NCBI GenBank assembly: GCA_036346355.1
Contig: CM070591.1
Span: 35,558,392-35,622,391 of the forward strand
Source of the DNA: Rhipidocladum racemiflorum
Lineage: Eukaryota; Streptophyta; Magnoliopsida; Poales; Poaceae
Direction of reading: 5' to 3'
Length of the DNA stretch: 64,000 nucleotides
The notes beneath the pieces are model-generated. The model saw only the letters and a list, made by a program, of their open reading frames with translations. It searched no databases and was not told the DNA's origin. Positions 1 to 9,535 of the stretch are shown one piece after another (position 1 is the stretch's first letter; each line of letters starts with the position of its first letter). Position numbers and translations under genes: made by a program.

Positions 1-1767
1 ATGGAACTGGTATGGATATTTTTCGACCGACCGACCGACCGAATTGATTTGGATGATGATTTGGATAGTTTCACAGATATCCAGTTGATTTCTCGGATAA
101 TGATATGGATACAGATAATTTATATGGATACGGATACGGATATGGAACACTGATTATCCGACGAATACGGAATATCCGAGTTTTTGTTCGGATAATATCC
201 GAATATGACATATGGATATTATCCGAATAACAATTGCTTTGTTTGTGTTGTCCTGACTCTTGAGTCCTGAACTTAACTATTGCAATATTGTTTACTGTTT
301 AGTGTCTGCTACTATACCGGAAACTAAGAAGTTGGAACTTTGAACTTGAACCATGTCCATGAGATCAGAGATGAGACCATGACAACATGTAACTGCTGCA
401 AGGTTACATACATGTAGAATTGTTGTTTGTGGAATATGGATGACCAGACGTGGATGTCTTATGCTCATATGTACTTATGCTATGTAGTTATGTCCATGGT
501 TGTCACGGCGGTAAGGCGTCCGCGGCGTGCCAGGACCTTTTTACGTTTTAAGAGGTTAAGGCGCGAGGCGAGGCGCCTTTTTAGACATATATGTAAGGCG
601 AATAAAAACAACCAAATTGCAACATAATAAGATATTAAAATAGTTGACAAGTTGACACCACCAAGTCTAATACATAACATAGTTCACAAAATAATGTAGT
701 TTGGCGCCACATGACCACAATGACATAACATAGTTAACAAAATAACATAGTTTTGCATCTCAAACCCTCTCTCATCTAGGCATAACCGCATAATCAATAA
801 TCATCCATCAAATCGTTATCGGTATTAGTAGTGTCATCCTCTCCTCCTCCTCCACCCTCTTCAAGATCCGTGGAATCTTCACCATAGTCATCAACATCAT
901 CATCATCGACCACTATCTCCTCATCCCCCTCATCATTTTAAGACTTCTCAAGTCTGCGGTTGGAGGTCCCAACTTACCTCTTCTTTTCTATATTTTTTGG
1001 GCTAGGGTTAGTTCTATGGCGGCCGCCACGGACGCCACGGCGACGCCTCGGACGCCATACGCGACCTCGGCAAGGCGTCCGCCGTGGCGTCCGCTCCGGA
1101 CCGCCACGACGCTAAGGCGTCGCTTAGGCGTCCTTTCAAGGACGCCATAACAACTATGGTTATGTCTATGTGGCTAACTGGCTATGTTTTCTTCTAAAGA
1201 ATGATTATGTTTGATATTTGCCAATTGTTGAGTTCAGACGATCATCTTTCATTATTCATAATTCATCAATGACGAACTTAACACTGAAGGTCTATTAGAC
1301 TATCACTATCCACTAGAGACATTAAAAACAAAATTTAAATGTAATTTATTTTTAAATACCAGTTGGAATTTAAATGAAATTCTCAAAATTTTTATTGATC
1401 TTTCTCCTAATTTTCAATTTAAATTTAGAAATTTTGAATTTGTACTAATTTAATAATATTCGTGCACAAATTTTTTAATTTTTGACATTTTCTTATTTTT
1501 TAAAATTCCTAATTTTGAATTTAAATTTGGACCGATTTTGGAAAAAAAAACTGAAATTGGATTTTAAAATATCCGACTAATAATATTCGTATCCATGTTG
1601 ATTCCGATCCGTATTTGATCTATATTCGTAACCGGTATTATCCTGTATAATTCGTATTCGGTTCTGTATTCAGCACTATTCGTATTCGATTCTGTATTCG
1701 ATAAAAAATACGGATACGGATACGAATAGGACGATATTCGACCGTATCCGATCCGATCACATCCCTA
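1..1767. mobile_element. hAT-like non-autonomous transposon, right part
   Basis: Both sides of this block are rich in short CGGATA/TATCCG direct and inverted motifs (about 60-230 and 1560-1760), the usual subterminal pattern of one group of plant hAT elements. The right end reads, on the minus strand, TAGGGATGTGATCGGATCGG, ending at 1767. The next 8 bases, ATGATAAG (1768-1775), are the likely target duplication; the same bases sit uninterrupted in the second repeat unit at 5803. The left terminus lies outside the window, so the duplication cannot be confirmed. No transposase ORF is present. An AT-rich middle (1320-1560) holds nothing I recognise. Confidence 0.6.
495..1158. mobile_element. hAT-type MITE, 664 bp, nested
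   Basis: The terminal inverted repeats are CATGGTTGTCACGGCG on the left and CATAGTTGTTATGGCG (reverse complement of the right end), 13 of 16 identical. They are flanked by a perfect 8-bp target duplication GTTATGTC at 487-494 and 1159-1166, diagnostic of hAT insertion. The interior is GC-rich near both ends (repeated GGCGTCC motifs at 510-600 and 1015-1145) and has no transposase. Small ORFs inside it are repeat-derived. Confidence 0.8.
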
Positions 1768-2203
1768 ATGATAAGCATTCCATCCCTTGTATTTAGCCAC
1801 CTGGTACATTTCAATATCATTAAGACCACGATAAACAACATGTATTAGTCAAATAGCCCCAATTCTCTTACCTTATCAGTTCCCTCACTTTTCTGCCTGG
1901 TGGTGCACTGTATTTTTCAACATGATGCACAATGATTAAATGTTTGGCATGTTGCCTACTGCTATTAATGTTTGGTATAATGGATGTAACTGTCAAATTT
2001 GTGCATGTTTTCCTTTAGTTTTTTTTTTCATTTTAAACAGTATTGTAGAATAGATTTGAATGTACGTCTATCCTGGTTATGATGATAAAACACTTGCTTG
2101 TAGCTTTATTAATGGAAATACATGTTCCAGAATTTTGTGTTTTATACAACCGGTTCCTGAAGTACTTGTTCTCTTGAGCAGGTACTTATTTGTGAGTAGA
2201 AAC

Positions 2204-2464
2204 TTTATACAAGGCCTTAATTAAATTAGCACATAAAAACAGATGATTCGAAGGTGGATGGCTCAGAAGTTGAGCATAGTGATTTTATAGCGCACCCATT
2301 GTGCGAGTTTTGCAAAAGACCAATTTTATGGAGAGAATGAATCTTATTACCTAACTCCTCTTGATGATAATGCCAACTTCTGTAAGAAAATTAGAGAGGA
2401 ATCTAACATACTGCATGGAACAATTACAAGTAGTCAAAAACTACAAACAGGAAGATATTTATAA
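2204..2464 (+). pseudogene. Fragment of a HEL2/ZNF598-like E3 ligase gene (unit 1)
   Basis: The translation contains DSKVDGSEVEHSDFIAHP followed by CEFCK. This resembles the region between the RING finger and the first zinc fingers of plant HEL2/ZNF598 ribosome-quality-control ubiquitin ligases, where DSEVDGSEVER then GHPMCEFC is conserved as I recall it. The upstream frame has an in-frame TAG where a Gln would be expected. This copy also has a 2-base deletion relative to unit 2 (GAGAATG against GAGAAAATG near 2333), shifting the frame. No RING domain is present, so it is a captured, dead fragment. The family match is from memory and should be tested. Confidence 0.45.
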
Positions 2465-2510
2465 GTCGATGATATATAAATACATCAACCATATCAAAGC
2501 GAGTCTTTGC

Positions 2511-2542
2511 AACACACACACACACACACATATACATATACA
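2511..2542. repeat. CA microsatellite
   Basis: A (CA)n run of about 20 bases is followed by a TATACATATACATG stretch. The same microsatellite lies at 11920-11950 in unit 2, where the chromovirus inserted immediately beside it. Confidence 0.9.
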
Positions 2543-3548
2543 TGCAAAAAAACATCATCATCTTATAATATTGTGAGGCAACAGCTCAAACGAGTAGGCT
2601 TACAAGCGACATATCAGCTAAGTAAAATAAGTATTTAAGAATGGCTAAATTCAAATACTGAATACAACTGGATGTATCATGAGAAAATGTCAGCATCTTA
2701 TAACTATAGGCGAGTGGTACAACAAAGATGATATTTGGGCAAATTCACGTAAATGTAATAAATTTATAGGCTAGAAAATAACTCCATGCTATCACATCGA
2801 GATTATGACTTTCTACGTCCAGTCCCAAAAAAATCATTTTCGGGGCATTAGCAAAGCCTCATTGTGTTCCTGAAACTTCATTTTTGCTAAAAGTTCTATA
2901 ATTTCAAAAGTGCCAACGTACTGCAAAATCCACAAATTAATTTTAAACAAAAACTGTAGCAAATTTACATAGGTTGTCAAGCTGATTTACTTACCATAAA
3001 ATCAGCCTACCTCAAAACCTCCTTTGTAGTTGTTTCAAACTGAGGTCTAGGAGTGTTCTTTGGGGCTGCAGGTCTTGTAAGGTCAAGGTCCTACATGCAT
3101 TAGAGTTCAATAATCTGATGTTACAAGAGTCATTCCACTACACTTGGAAGAATACATGCAAACTACTAATGATCTCTTCCTTGAGTTTTATGATAATTAT
3201 AGTACTACATATGATTCTGAGATAAATTTGAGTAAAAACAAGAAGAAAACAACATGGACTAACGATCTCTTCCTGTCTTCCATGAGTTTTATCGTAACTA
3301 TAGTACCATGTATGATTTGGGGTAAATTTGAGTACAAAACATGGAGTAGTTCCTGTCTTCCATGAGTTTTATCGTAACTATAGTACCATGTATGATTTGG
3401 GGTAAATTTGAGTACAAAACATGGAGTAAAGACTACGGAGAGTTTTTTGGTTTTGTATGTTGGAATAGACTGAAGACAAACCTCCATACTTTTGCTTTGA
3501 TACATTGCAGATGTGTGTTTACTATTGATTAATTTTCCAAAATAATAA
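2543..3548. other. Non-coding part of repeat unit 1
   Basis: AT-rich sequence shared with 11950-12873. A splice-bounded open stretch on the minus strand (about 3010-3090, between an AG and a GT) could be a relic exon, but I cannot assign it to any family. The right end TTTTCCAAAATAATAATT (about 3530) is the empty target site matching the Helitron insertion in unit 2. Confidence 0.5.
3271..3427. repeat. 80-bp tandem duplication present only in unit 1
   Basis: The 80 bases beginning TCCTGTCTTCCATGAG at 3271 are repeated from 3351. Unit 2 (about 12679-12760) has a single copy, so this arose after the large tandem duplication. Confidence 0.85.
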
Positions 3549-5029
3549 TTTTGATGCCTTTGTTCTACGCAAACTGGGCATGCCCGTCCCCTACCCCGCA
3601 GCCTTAGATGGCTAAGGCACACAGCCAGCTGGATACAAAGCAAGTTTAGCGCATATTTATTCCAGTAAATGCAGATATGAAAGCATGGAGCAGCCATGAA
3701 AATTCATCCTTTGCAATATAGAAAATTGTGAGTTATCAATTGAGAATTGAGATGAGGGAAAAGAAAATATTGGGAAGAATCATATCTACCATACAACACA
3801 ACAACAAGACCAATCTATTCTAACACACTTTGCAACACATATAGCTTGTGTTGCAGGAAAAGTGAACTGCAACACATGCTACATGTTGCTAACACCCATG
3901 TGTAGAATTTTCAAACATATAGCTCATTGAATTACCCAAGAATACTTAATGGTCATGTTGCTACACTTGCCAGATGTATTGTTTGGTGAACATAAGAAAA
4001 TTGTTACCCATTTAACAAAGAATCAAGATAATAAACATAAATTTCGGTAAACAAAATTGGACGATGGAGGCTGCTGTGCAAATTAATCTACCTCGAGATG
4101 TGTGGTGCCTTGACTTCTCCTTGTCCGAGTATCCTGCATTGGAGGAGCATCAGGGAAGACAAGAATAACCTAACATACTTCAAAACTTAAATCATAAATA
4201 TTCAAGACAACGCCAGAACTTTTGTCCCTAGAACTACTGTCTCCACTCTGCTTCTCTATGATGCTCCCTTTCATGATCGGATTCTTAATCCTTGATATCA
4301 CAATCAGAATCCCTACCCCTGATATCACGGTCCTGCAGCCTATTGATCTATCTCTCTCTCTTTCTCTTTCCTGAGTACAGTCAATATTAGACTCTAACCT
4401 TCATTATCACTTTTCTCATTCACCTTGTCTGACACTGCCTTTTGCCTTTGTCAATGAATACTTCTCCTGGCTAGAACTAGAAGGTATAGCGTCAGGAACC
4501 AAGCCATAGTAGAGTTCAAAGTTCAGTTTAAGTTATTTACAATATTCAGCAGCAAGTGCCAGGGGGAAATCGGTAGGAGCAACAACAGTTCATCGACTTC
4601 AACGGAAGAAGGGTGGATGGTTCAGATATGTACCATTGAGTTACAGAAATTACCATTGAGTTACTGTTGATTGTAATCATGTTTCATTGTTTTTCCTGTG
4701 TACTAGCCTTAGTTTCATCTTTTGGTCACTTGCTATAAAAACAGAGACGGGGGTATATAAGCCTAAACAGAAATGGGAAAAAGGGAGATGAGATTCCCAA
4801 CAACTTAGTTCCATTAGAGTAAAATAGATAAGCTTAATTTCTTACTTTCCCCATTGTTCTATCAACGAAAAATTCCCACAAACTTTGTCAGAGTTGGTTT
4901 TCCATATGTTTAGGATCTGACATATAGGGGTACCTTATTGCTAGCAACAGCAACTGCGGGACTCCTGCATAGAAGTGCAAATGATATAAATTCAGTATGC
5001 ATTTAAAAAAACTTCAAAGTCGAATCATT

Positions 5030-5257
5030 TCAATTGTTCTTTTTAACCTTTGAAGCCAATGCATCAGAGTTTTTTCTAACAGTAAAGGAGTCATTGTCTT
5101 TATACTCTGATTTATATTGTCCCTTTGGCAGTCTGTAAAGGTGAGCAAGAACTCTGCAAACTTCCTGAATTCGTACCTCACCAGCATCAAAGACAAATCC
5201 ACCAAGGAGGATCTTCATGAAGAGGAACCTAGTGTCTCTGAGAAGTAGCATGCACAA
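5030..5257 (-). CDS. Unidentified 75-aa ORF in the CACTA left part
   Basis: I do not recognise this ORF. It has a short hydrophobic stretch (KILLGGFVFDAG), then RIQEVCRVLAHLYRLPKGQY and a Lys/Asn-rich end. The copy in unit 2 (24708-24950) has lost one A (AAAGACAATCC against AAAGACAAATCC), which changes its frame after about residue 20. It may be an exon of a gene fragment captured by the CACTA element, but no convincing splice sites define it. Coding status is uncertain. Confidence 0.25.
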   Translation of the reverse strand: MCMLLLRDTRFLFMKILLGGFVFDAGEVRIQEVCRVLAHLYRLPKGQYKSEYKDNDSFTVRKNSDALASKVKKNN

Positions 5258-5583
5258 CTCTACATGCTACTACTTCACTTTTGAATCGTACACAAATAGT
5301 TGTCCACAAGTTGATATAAAAAATATATATACAGAAGATGTTTTTTTTTAGGGATATATACAGAAGATGTTAGTGCAAGTGCAAATTTAACTGAATACAG
5401 TTGAAACGCAATGAACAACACAATTTGATGCAACATAAGATGCTCAAGCTTTTAATATCTGACCAATACATCAATTATGGCTGAATGCATATAACAAAGC
5501 AGAATTTGCAGAACAGTAAGCCTTGATAGTAGATCTTTTTAATGGTACTACTTATCTGACCAAGACATCAATTTATTACTTTA

Positions 5584-5612
5584 CTAGTAGGGTGCTCGTG
5601 CGTTGCAATGGA
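5584..5612 (-). other. Helitron 3'-terminus-like sequence (unit 1)
   Basis: On the minus strand this reads CCATTGCAACGCACGAGC followed by ACCCTACTAG, then T. That resembles the terminal hairpin and CTAG end of grass Helitrons, preceded on the plus strand by A. No matching 5' TC end was found within the CACTA sequence. It predates the tandem duplication because it recurs at 25245. Confidence 0.4.
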
Positions 5613-6234
5613 ATCTCAAAAGAGAATGATACATATCATAAACCACGAGCCAAATCATACAATTGATAACATACTAAAATTTCATAAGCTACAAACAAAA
5701 TTATTTGCTAGAGCACACAATTGAAATTGCAAACATGTGAGGCCGTTTCTCTCGAGCTTTCATACTAATTTTAGTCTGCAAAGCAAATCAATAAGTTAGA
5801 AACCATGATAAGCATTCCATCCCTTGTTTTTAGCCACCCGGAACATTTCAATCTCATTAAGACCACGATAAACAACATGTCTTTAGTCAAATAGCCCCAC
5901 TTCTCTTACCTTATCAGTTCCCTCACTTTTCTGCCTGGTGGTGCACTGTATTTTTAACATGATGCACAACGATTAAATGTTTGACATGTTGCCTACTGCT
6001 ATTAATGTTTGGCATAATGGATGTAACTGTCAAATTTGTGCATGTTTTCCTTCAGTTTTTTTTCATTTTAAACAGTATTGTAGAATAGTTTTGAATGTGC
6101 GTTTGTCCTGGTTATGATGATAAAACACTTGCTTGTAGCTTTATTAATGGAAATACATGTTCCAGAATTTTGTGTTTTATACAACCGGTTCCTGAAGTAC
6201 TTGTTCTTTTGAGCAGGTACTTATTTGTGAGTAG

Positions 6235-6501
6235 AAACTTTATACAAGGCCTTAATTAAATTAGCACATAAAAACAGAGGATTCGAAGGTGGATGGCTCA
6301 GAAGTTGAGCATAGTGATTTTATAGCGCACCCAATGTGCGAGTTTTGCAAAAGCCCAATTTTATGGAGAGAAAATGAATCTTATTACCTAACTCCTCTTG
6401 ATGATAATGCCAACTTCTGTAAGAAAATTAGAGAGGAATCTAACATACTGCATGGAACAATTACAAGTAGTCAAAAACTACAAACCGGAAGATATTTGTA
6501 A
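6235..6501 (+). pseudogene. Fragment of a HEL2/ZNF598-like E3 ligase gene (unit 2)
   Basis: Better-preserved copy of the fragment at 2204. It is open from ATG 6289 to a stop at 6499-6501, with VDGSEVEHSDFIAHPMCEFC then KSPILWREN. In the family as I remember it, the CEFC cysteines begin a zinc-binding segment followed by PFYGDNELY; here that part has diverged, and the downstream zinc fingers are absent. A TAG interrupts the frame just upstream. It is a relic of a host gene inside the repeat. Confidence 0.45.
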
Positions 6502-6542
6502 GTCCATGATATGTAAATGCTTCAACCATATCAAACCTAGAG

Positions 6543-6547
6543 TCTTG
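6543..6547. other. Target-site duplication TCTTG, left
   Basis: Identical to 11914-11918 on the other side of the chromovirus. Confidence 0.95.
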
Positions 6548-6925
6548 TGATACACACAAAACCTTTGATTATGTCTATTACCGGCATCAGAAGCCAGCCG
6601 CAGGAGAACGTCTCGGAATCATAGAGGAGACCGAGTCAAAGTAGTATGCAAGGGTAGAATTAGTTTCTGTTTCCGAATCCTAGTTGAAATAAAAGAGGCT
6701 TCCGTTTGTAGGAAACTCTGTAAAGACTATATATATAGAGGAGAAATAAAGAAGAAAAGGGAGAACGTTTAATCCCAAGAAAAGTATTTAGGCGGTGGCT
6801 CCGACTAACAGCCGACTTACCTCCGACGCTGGCTCCAGCGAGTTCGTCTCGTGGGAGTTTCCGTTCGGGCCTTCGCCCAGGCACAAGAGCGTACGAGCTC
6901 GCCCGTAACGAGGGAGCACGTACCA
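6548..6925 (+). repeat. 5' LTR of the chromovirus, 378 bp
   Basis: Starts TGATACACACAAAACC and ends GGGAGCACGTACCA (TG...CA). A TATATATATAG motif at about 6728-6738 is the probable promoter TATA box. The four differences from the 3' LTR are G/A in CTCGGAATC, A/T in GAAATAAAAG, A/T in GACTATATA and G/A in TTCGGGCC. Confidence 0.95.
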
Positions 6926-6928
6926 ATT

Positions 6929-6940
6929 TGGTATCAGCTT
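6929..6940 (+). promoter_or_regulatory. Primer-binding site, tRNA-iMet type
   Basis: TGGTATCAGCTT, three bases after the 5' LTR. The first nine bases match the 3' end complement of plant initiator tRNA-Met (TGGTATCAG...), the usual primer for gypsy elements. Confidence 0.85.
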
Positions 6941-6957
6941 CAGCCGATCCGGGCGAG

Positions 6958-9535
6958 ATGTCCACCACACCTTCTCTGGAAGATCGCGTGGCGGCACTGG
7001 AAATTTCCGGCCAGGAAACACAGCGTCTGCTGGCGGAGATCCTCAAACACGTCCAAGCACCGAAATCATCTGCAACGAACGCAGGAGATCCTCCCAGCGA
7101 AAGGGAGAACCAGTGGCAAAGGGTGGCGTCGGAGCTTTCGGAGCGCCAAGACCATCTTGCTCGTCATCCACCGCCGCCGTACGGAGATCACGAGGACCAG
7201 CGCCGCCGACCGCCCAGGCGAGACCGCGAGGACCAGGATGACCGGAGATGGACCCCTCGACCCCCGCGGTTTGAGCTGACAGAATATGATGGAACGGGCG
7301 ACCCTCGCATCTGGCCACGCCAATGTGATCGTTTCTTCCGCTTCCACCGCATACCGGCGAGCGAGTGGGTGGAAATCGCCGGACTTCATCTTCGTGGGGA
7401 AGCTTTAGAGGTCCTTGATAACTGGCAGTCCGAGGACAGATGGATAGAATGGGAGGATTTCTCTGAGACTTTCGCCCAGCGATTTGACCGCCACTCCGTG
7501 GTAGGACCTCTCGGCGACTTGGTAAATCTCAAGCAGGGCAGCAGTCGTGTGGATGACTACGCGAGGGAGTTTCAACATTTGCTATCACGTACTCACCATA
7601 TGCGCCATTCGGATCAAGTCGACACCTTCACGGCGGGACTCTCGGTCGCCCTGGCCGCAGATGTCCGTCGGGACCGCCCCAGAGATCTGGCCGAAGCCGT
7701 GGGATTTGCTCGAGCCGCAGAAGCACGCAAGGAGGCATGGTTGGCCGAAGCCGTCCAGATGACTCACGCGACAACAGGACGAACGCGTCCCTTTTCACCA
7801 CAGGCTAGCCGATATTCAACCAACTCCGTCTCAGCCGTTTCAGGCGCCCTTTCTGCTAGCACAAATCGCCAGGGAACGCTCCCTTCGCAAGCTTCCAGTT
7901 CATCCACAATACAATCCGCCACACACTTCAGACAAGGAGTTGGACCACAGAGCAGCTCAACGTCCGCTCCTTCGCGTCTACGGCTCAGCGCAGACCAACT
8001 TGCCGAACGACGAGCCAAGGGACTTTGCTATAATTGCGACGACATATATACTCGGGGCCATCGCTGCAAACGCCTGTTTCACCTTGAGGTCGCCGACGAA
8101 GAGACCGAAAGCGAACCAGACGACAACGTCTCTCACGAGGATGCTCCGTCCCTGTCCATGCTCGCAGCTTTGGGACCCAAACAAGGCGATACTATGCAAG
8201 TATGGATTCACATGCAGGGAAGTCGTCTGCATGCCCTCATTGACAGTGGCAGCACTCACAATTTCCTTAGCTGCTATTCTGCCACACAACACAACGGGGA
8301 CACATCCGCAAGTCGGCATCAACACGTCAAAGTCGCAGGGGGCGCCCGGTTACCATGTTTGGGTGATGTGGCTGCTACCATTTTCTCCATCCAACAACAA
8401 GAGTTCAAGGCTCCCTTTCTAGTCATTCCGCTCACCGGGTTTGATGTCGTTCTGGGAGTCCAATGGCTGCGTACCCTAGGAGACATAAACTGGAATTTCG
8501 AGTATCTGACTATGGTCATCACCCATAAAGGACAGCAGGCTGTGTTGCAGGGTCTACCCGGCAAAGGACACCCACACTTGCTTCATGCGGCAGTCCAACA
8601 AAAGTCCACTTTGCAATCTCTATTGGCAGATCATGAAGAGGTGTTCTCAGAACCGCAAGGACTTCCACCGGTACGTCCCTACGACCATCGCATATGCTTG
8701 GCAGAAGGTACCAATCCTGTGGTGGTGCGACCATACCGCTATCCCTATCGACAAAAAGATGAAATTGAACGACAATGTGCATCTATGCTTCAACAAGGAA
8801 TCATCCGCAGAAGTCGATCACCTTTTTCGGCACCCGTCCTCCTCGTTAAGAAAGCTGATGGCACATGGCGTTTTTGCGTCGATTATCGGGAACTCAATGC
8901 CGTCACAATCAAGGACAAATTCCCAATCCCGGTAGTGGAAGAATTATTGGATGAATTACGGGGTGCTCAATTCTTTACAAAATTAGATCTTCGCTCGGGC
9001 TACCACCAAGTCCGTATGAGGGACGACGACATTGACAAGACGGCTTTTCGCACTCATGAAGGCCATTACGAGTTCCTTGTGATGCCTTTCGGCTTGGCTA
9101 ATGCACCCTCCACATTTCAAGATCTAATGAATTCAGTCTTGCACGATTTCCTCCGACATTTTGTCCTGGTCTTCTTCGATGATATCTTGATATATAGCCC
9201 AACAGAGAACGAACACCTAGACCACATCCGGCAAGTCCTCCAGCGTCTTCAGCAACATCAGTTGTACTTGAAGAGGTCCAAGTGCTCTTTCGCTCAAGCT
9301 CGCATCGGCTACCTGGGACATATTATCTCTTTCAATGGAGTAGAGGCCGATCCATCCAAGTTACATGCCGTGAACTCCTGGCCTACTCCGACCACAGTCA
9401 CGGCAGTGCGCGCTTTCCTCGGCCTCACCGGGTACTATCGTCGGTTTATACAACACTACGCATCCATAGCCGAGCCACTTACCGCTCTACTCCGGAAAAA
9501 TAATTTTAGTTGGACCGAGGAGACTCAATGCTTTT
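6958..9535 (+). CDS. gag-pol polyprotein, N-terminal part (gag, protease, reverse transcriptase)
   Basis: The first ATG after the primer site is at 6958 (MSTTPSLEDR). The frame is also open upstream, but only from a TTG. Residues about 1-30 can form a coiled coil. A gag domain follows (WPRQCDRFFRFHRIP onward). The zinc knuckle CYNCDDIYTRGHRC starts at residue 357, and the protease active site LIDSGSTHNF is near 429. Reverse transcriptase has FCVDYRELNAVT and the catalytic VFFDDILIYS with Asp-Asp near 741. The proper frame is lost at a run of four T (9532-9535), one more than the frame requires; without a shift the ORF would end at 9615 in non-homologous residues. The protein would form the particle, mature itself and copy the element RNA in the cytoplasm. 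Confidence 0.9.

Larger units (their letters stand above)
1768..5802. repeat. Tandem repeat unit 1 (about 4.0 kb)
   Basis: The sequence from ATGATAAGCATTCC at 1768 recurs in the same order starting at 5803, and again at 25489. Unit 1 is uninterrupted; unit 2 contains a retrotransposon and a Helitron, and after subtracting them is about 3.97 kb. Order within a unit: CACTA-internal sequence, a HEL2-like gene fragment, a CA microsatellite, non-coding sequence (2543-3548), a short flank (3549-3796), then CACTA left-end sequence from 3797. Differences between units are scattered substitutions and small indels. Confidence 0.85.
3797..5802 (+). mobile_element. CACTA transposon, left part, duplicated copy
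   Basis: Homologous to the left part of the complete CACTA element at 23471, including the same preceding CAA. Its terminal repeat is damaged (CACAACAACAAG instead of CACTACAACAAG). Subterminal GTGTTGC/GCAACAC motifs lie at about 3830-3900. It lacks a right end because the tandem duplication cuts it off, so it should be immobile. Confidence 0.7.
5803..6547. repeat. Tandem repeat unit 2, first segment
   Basis: Matches 1768-2510 of unit 1 and ends in the target duplication TCTTG (6543-6547) of the chromovirus. The unit resumes at 11914. Confidence 0.85.

Noticed and set aside
427..680. Overlapping ORFs of 66 aa on both strands
   Set aside because: They lie across the left edge of a MITE and have biased Arg-rich composition from GGCG repeats.
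3137..3150. CACTACACTTGG, resembling the CACTA terminal repeat
   Set aside because: It lies in the middle of conserved repeat-unit sequence, has no subterminal motifs, and the real left ends are at 3797 and 23471.
3197..3697. 166-aa minus-strand ORF
   Set aside because: It spans the 80-bp tandem duplication and the junction of repeat segments, and is not conserved in unit 2.
6851..7279. 142-aa ORF overlapping the start of gag
   Set aside because: Alternative frame of the gag gene with no family resemblance.
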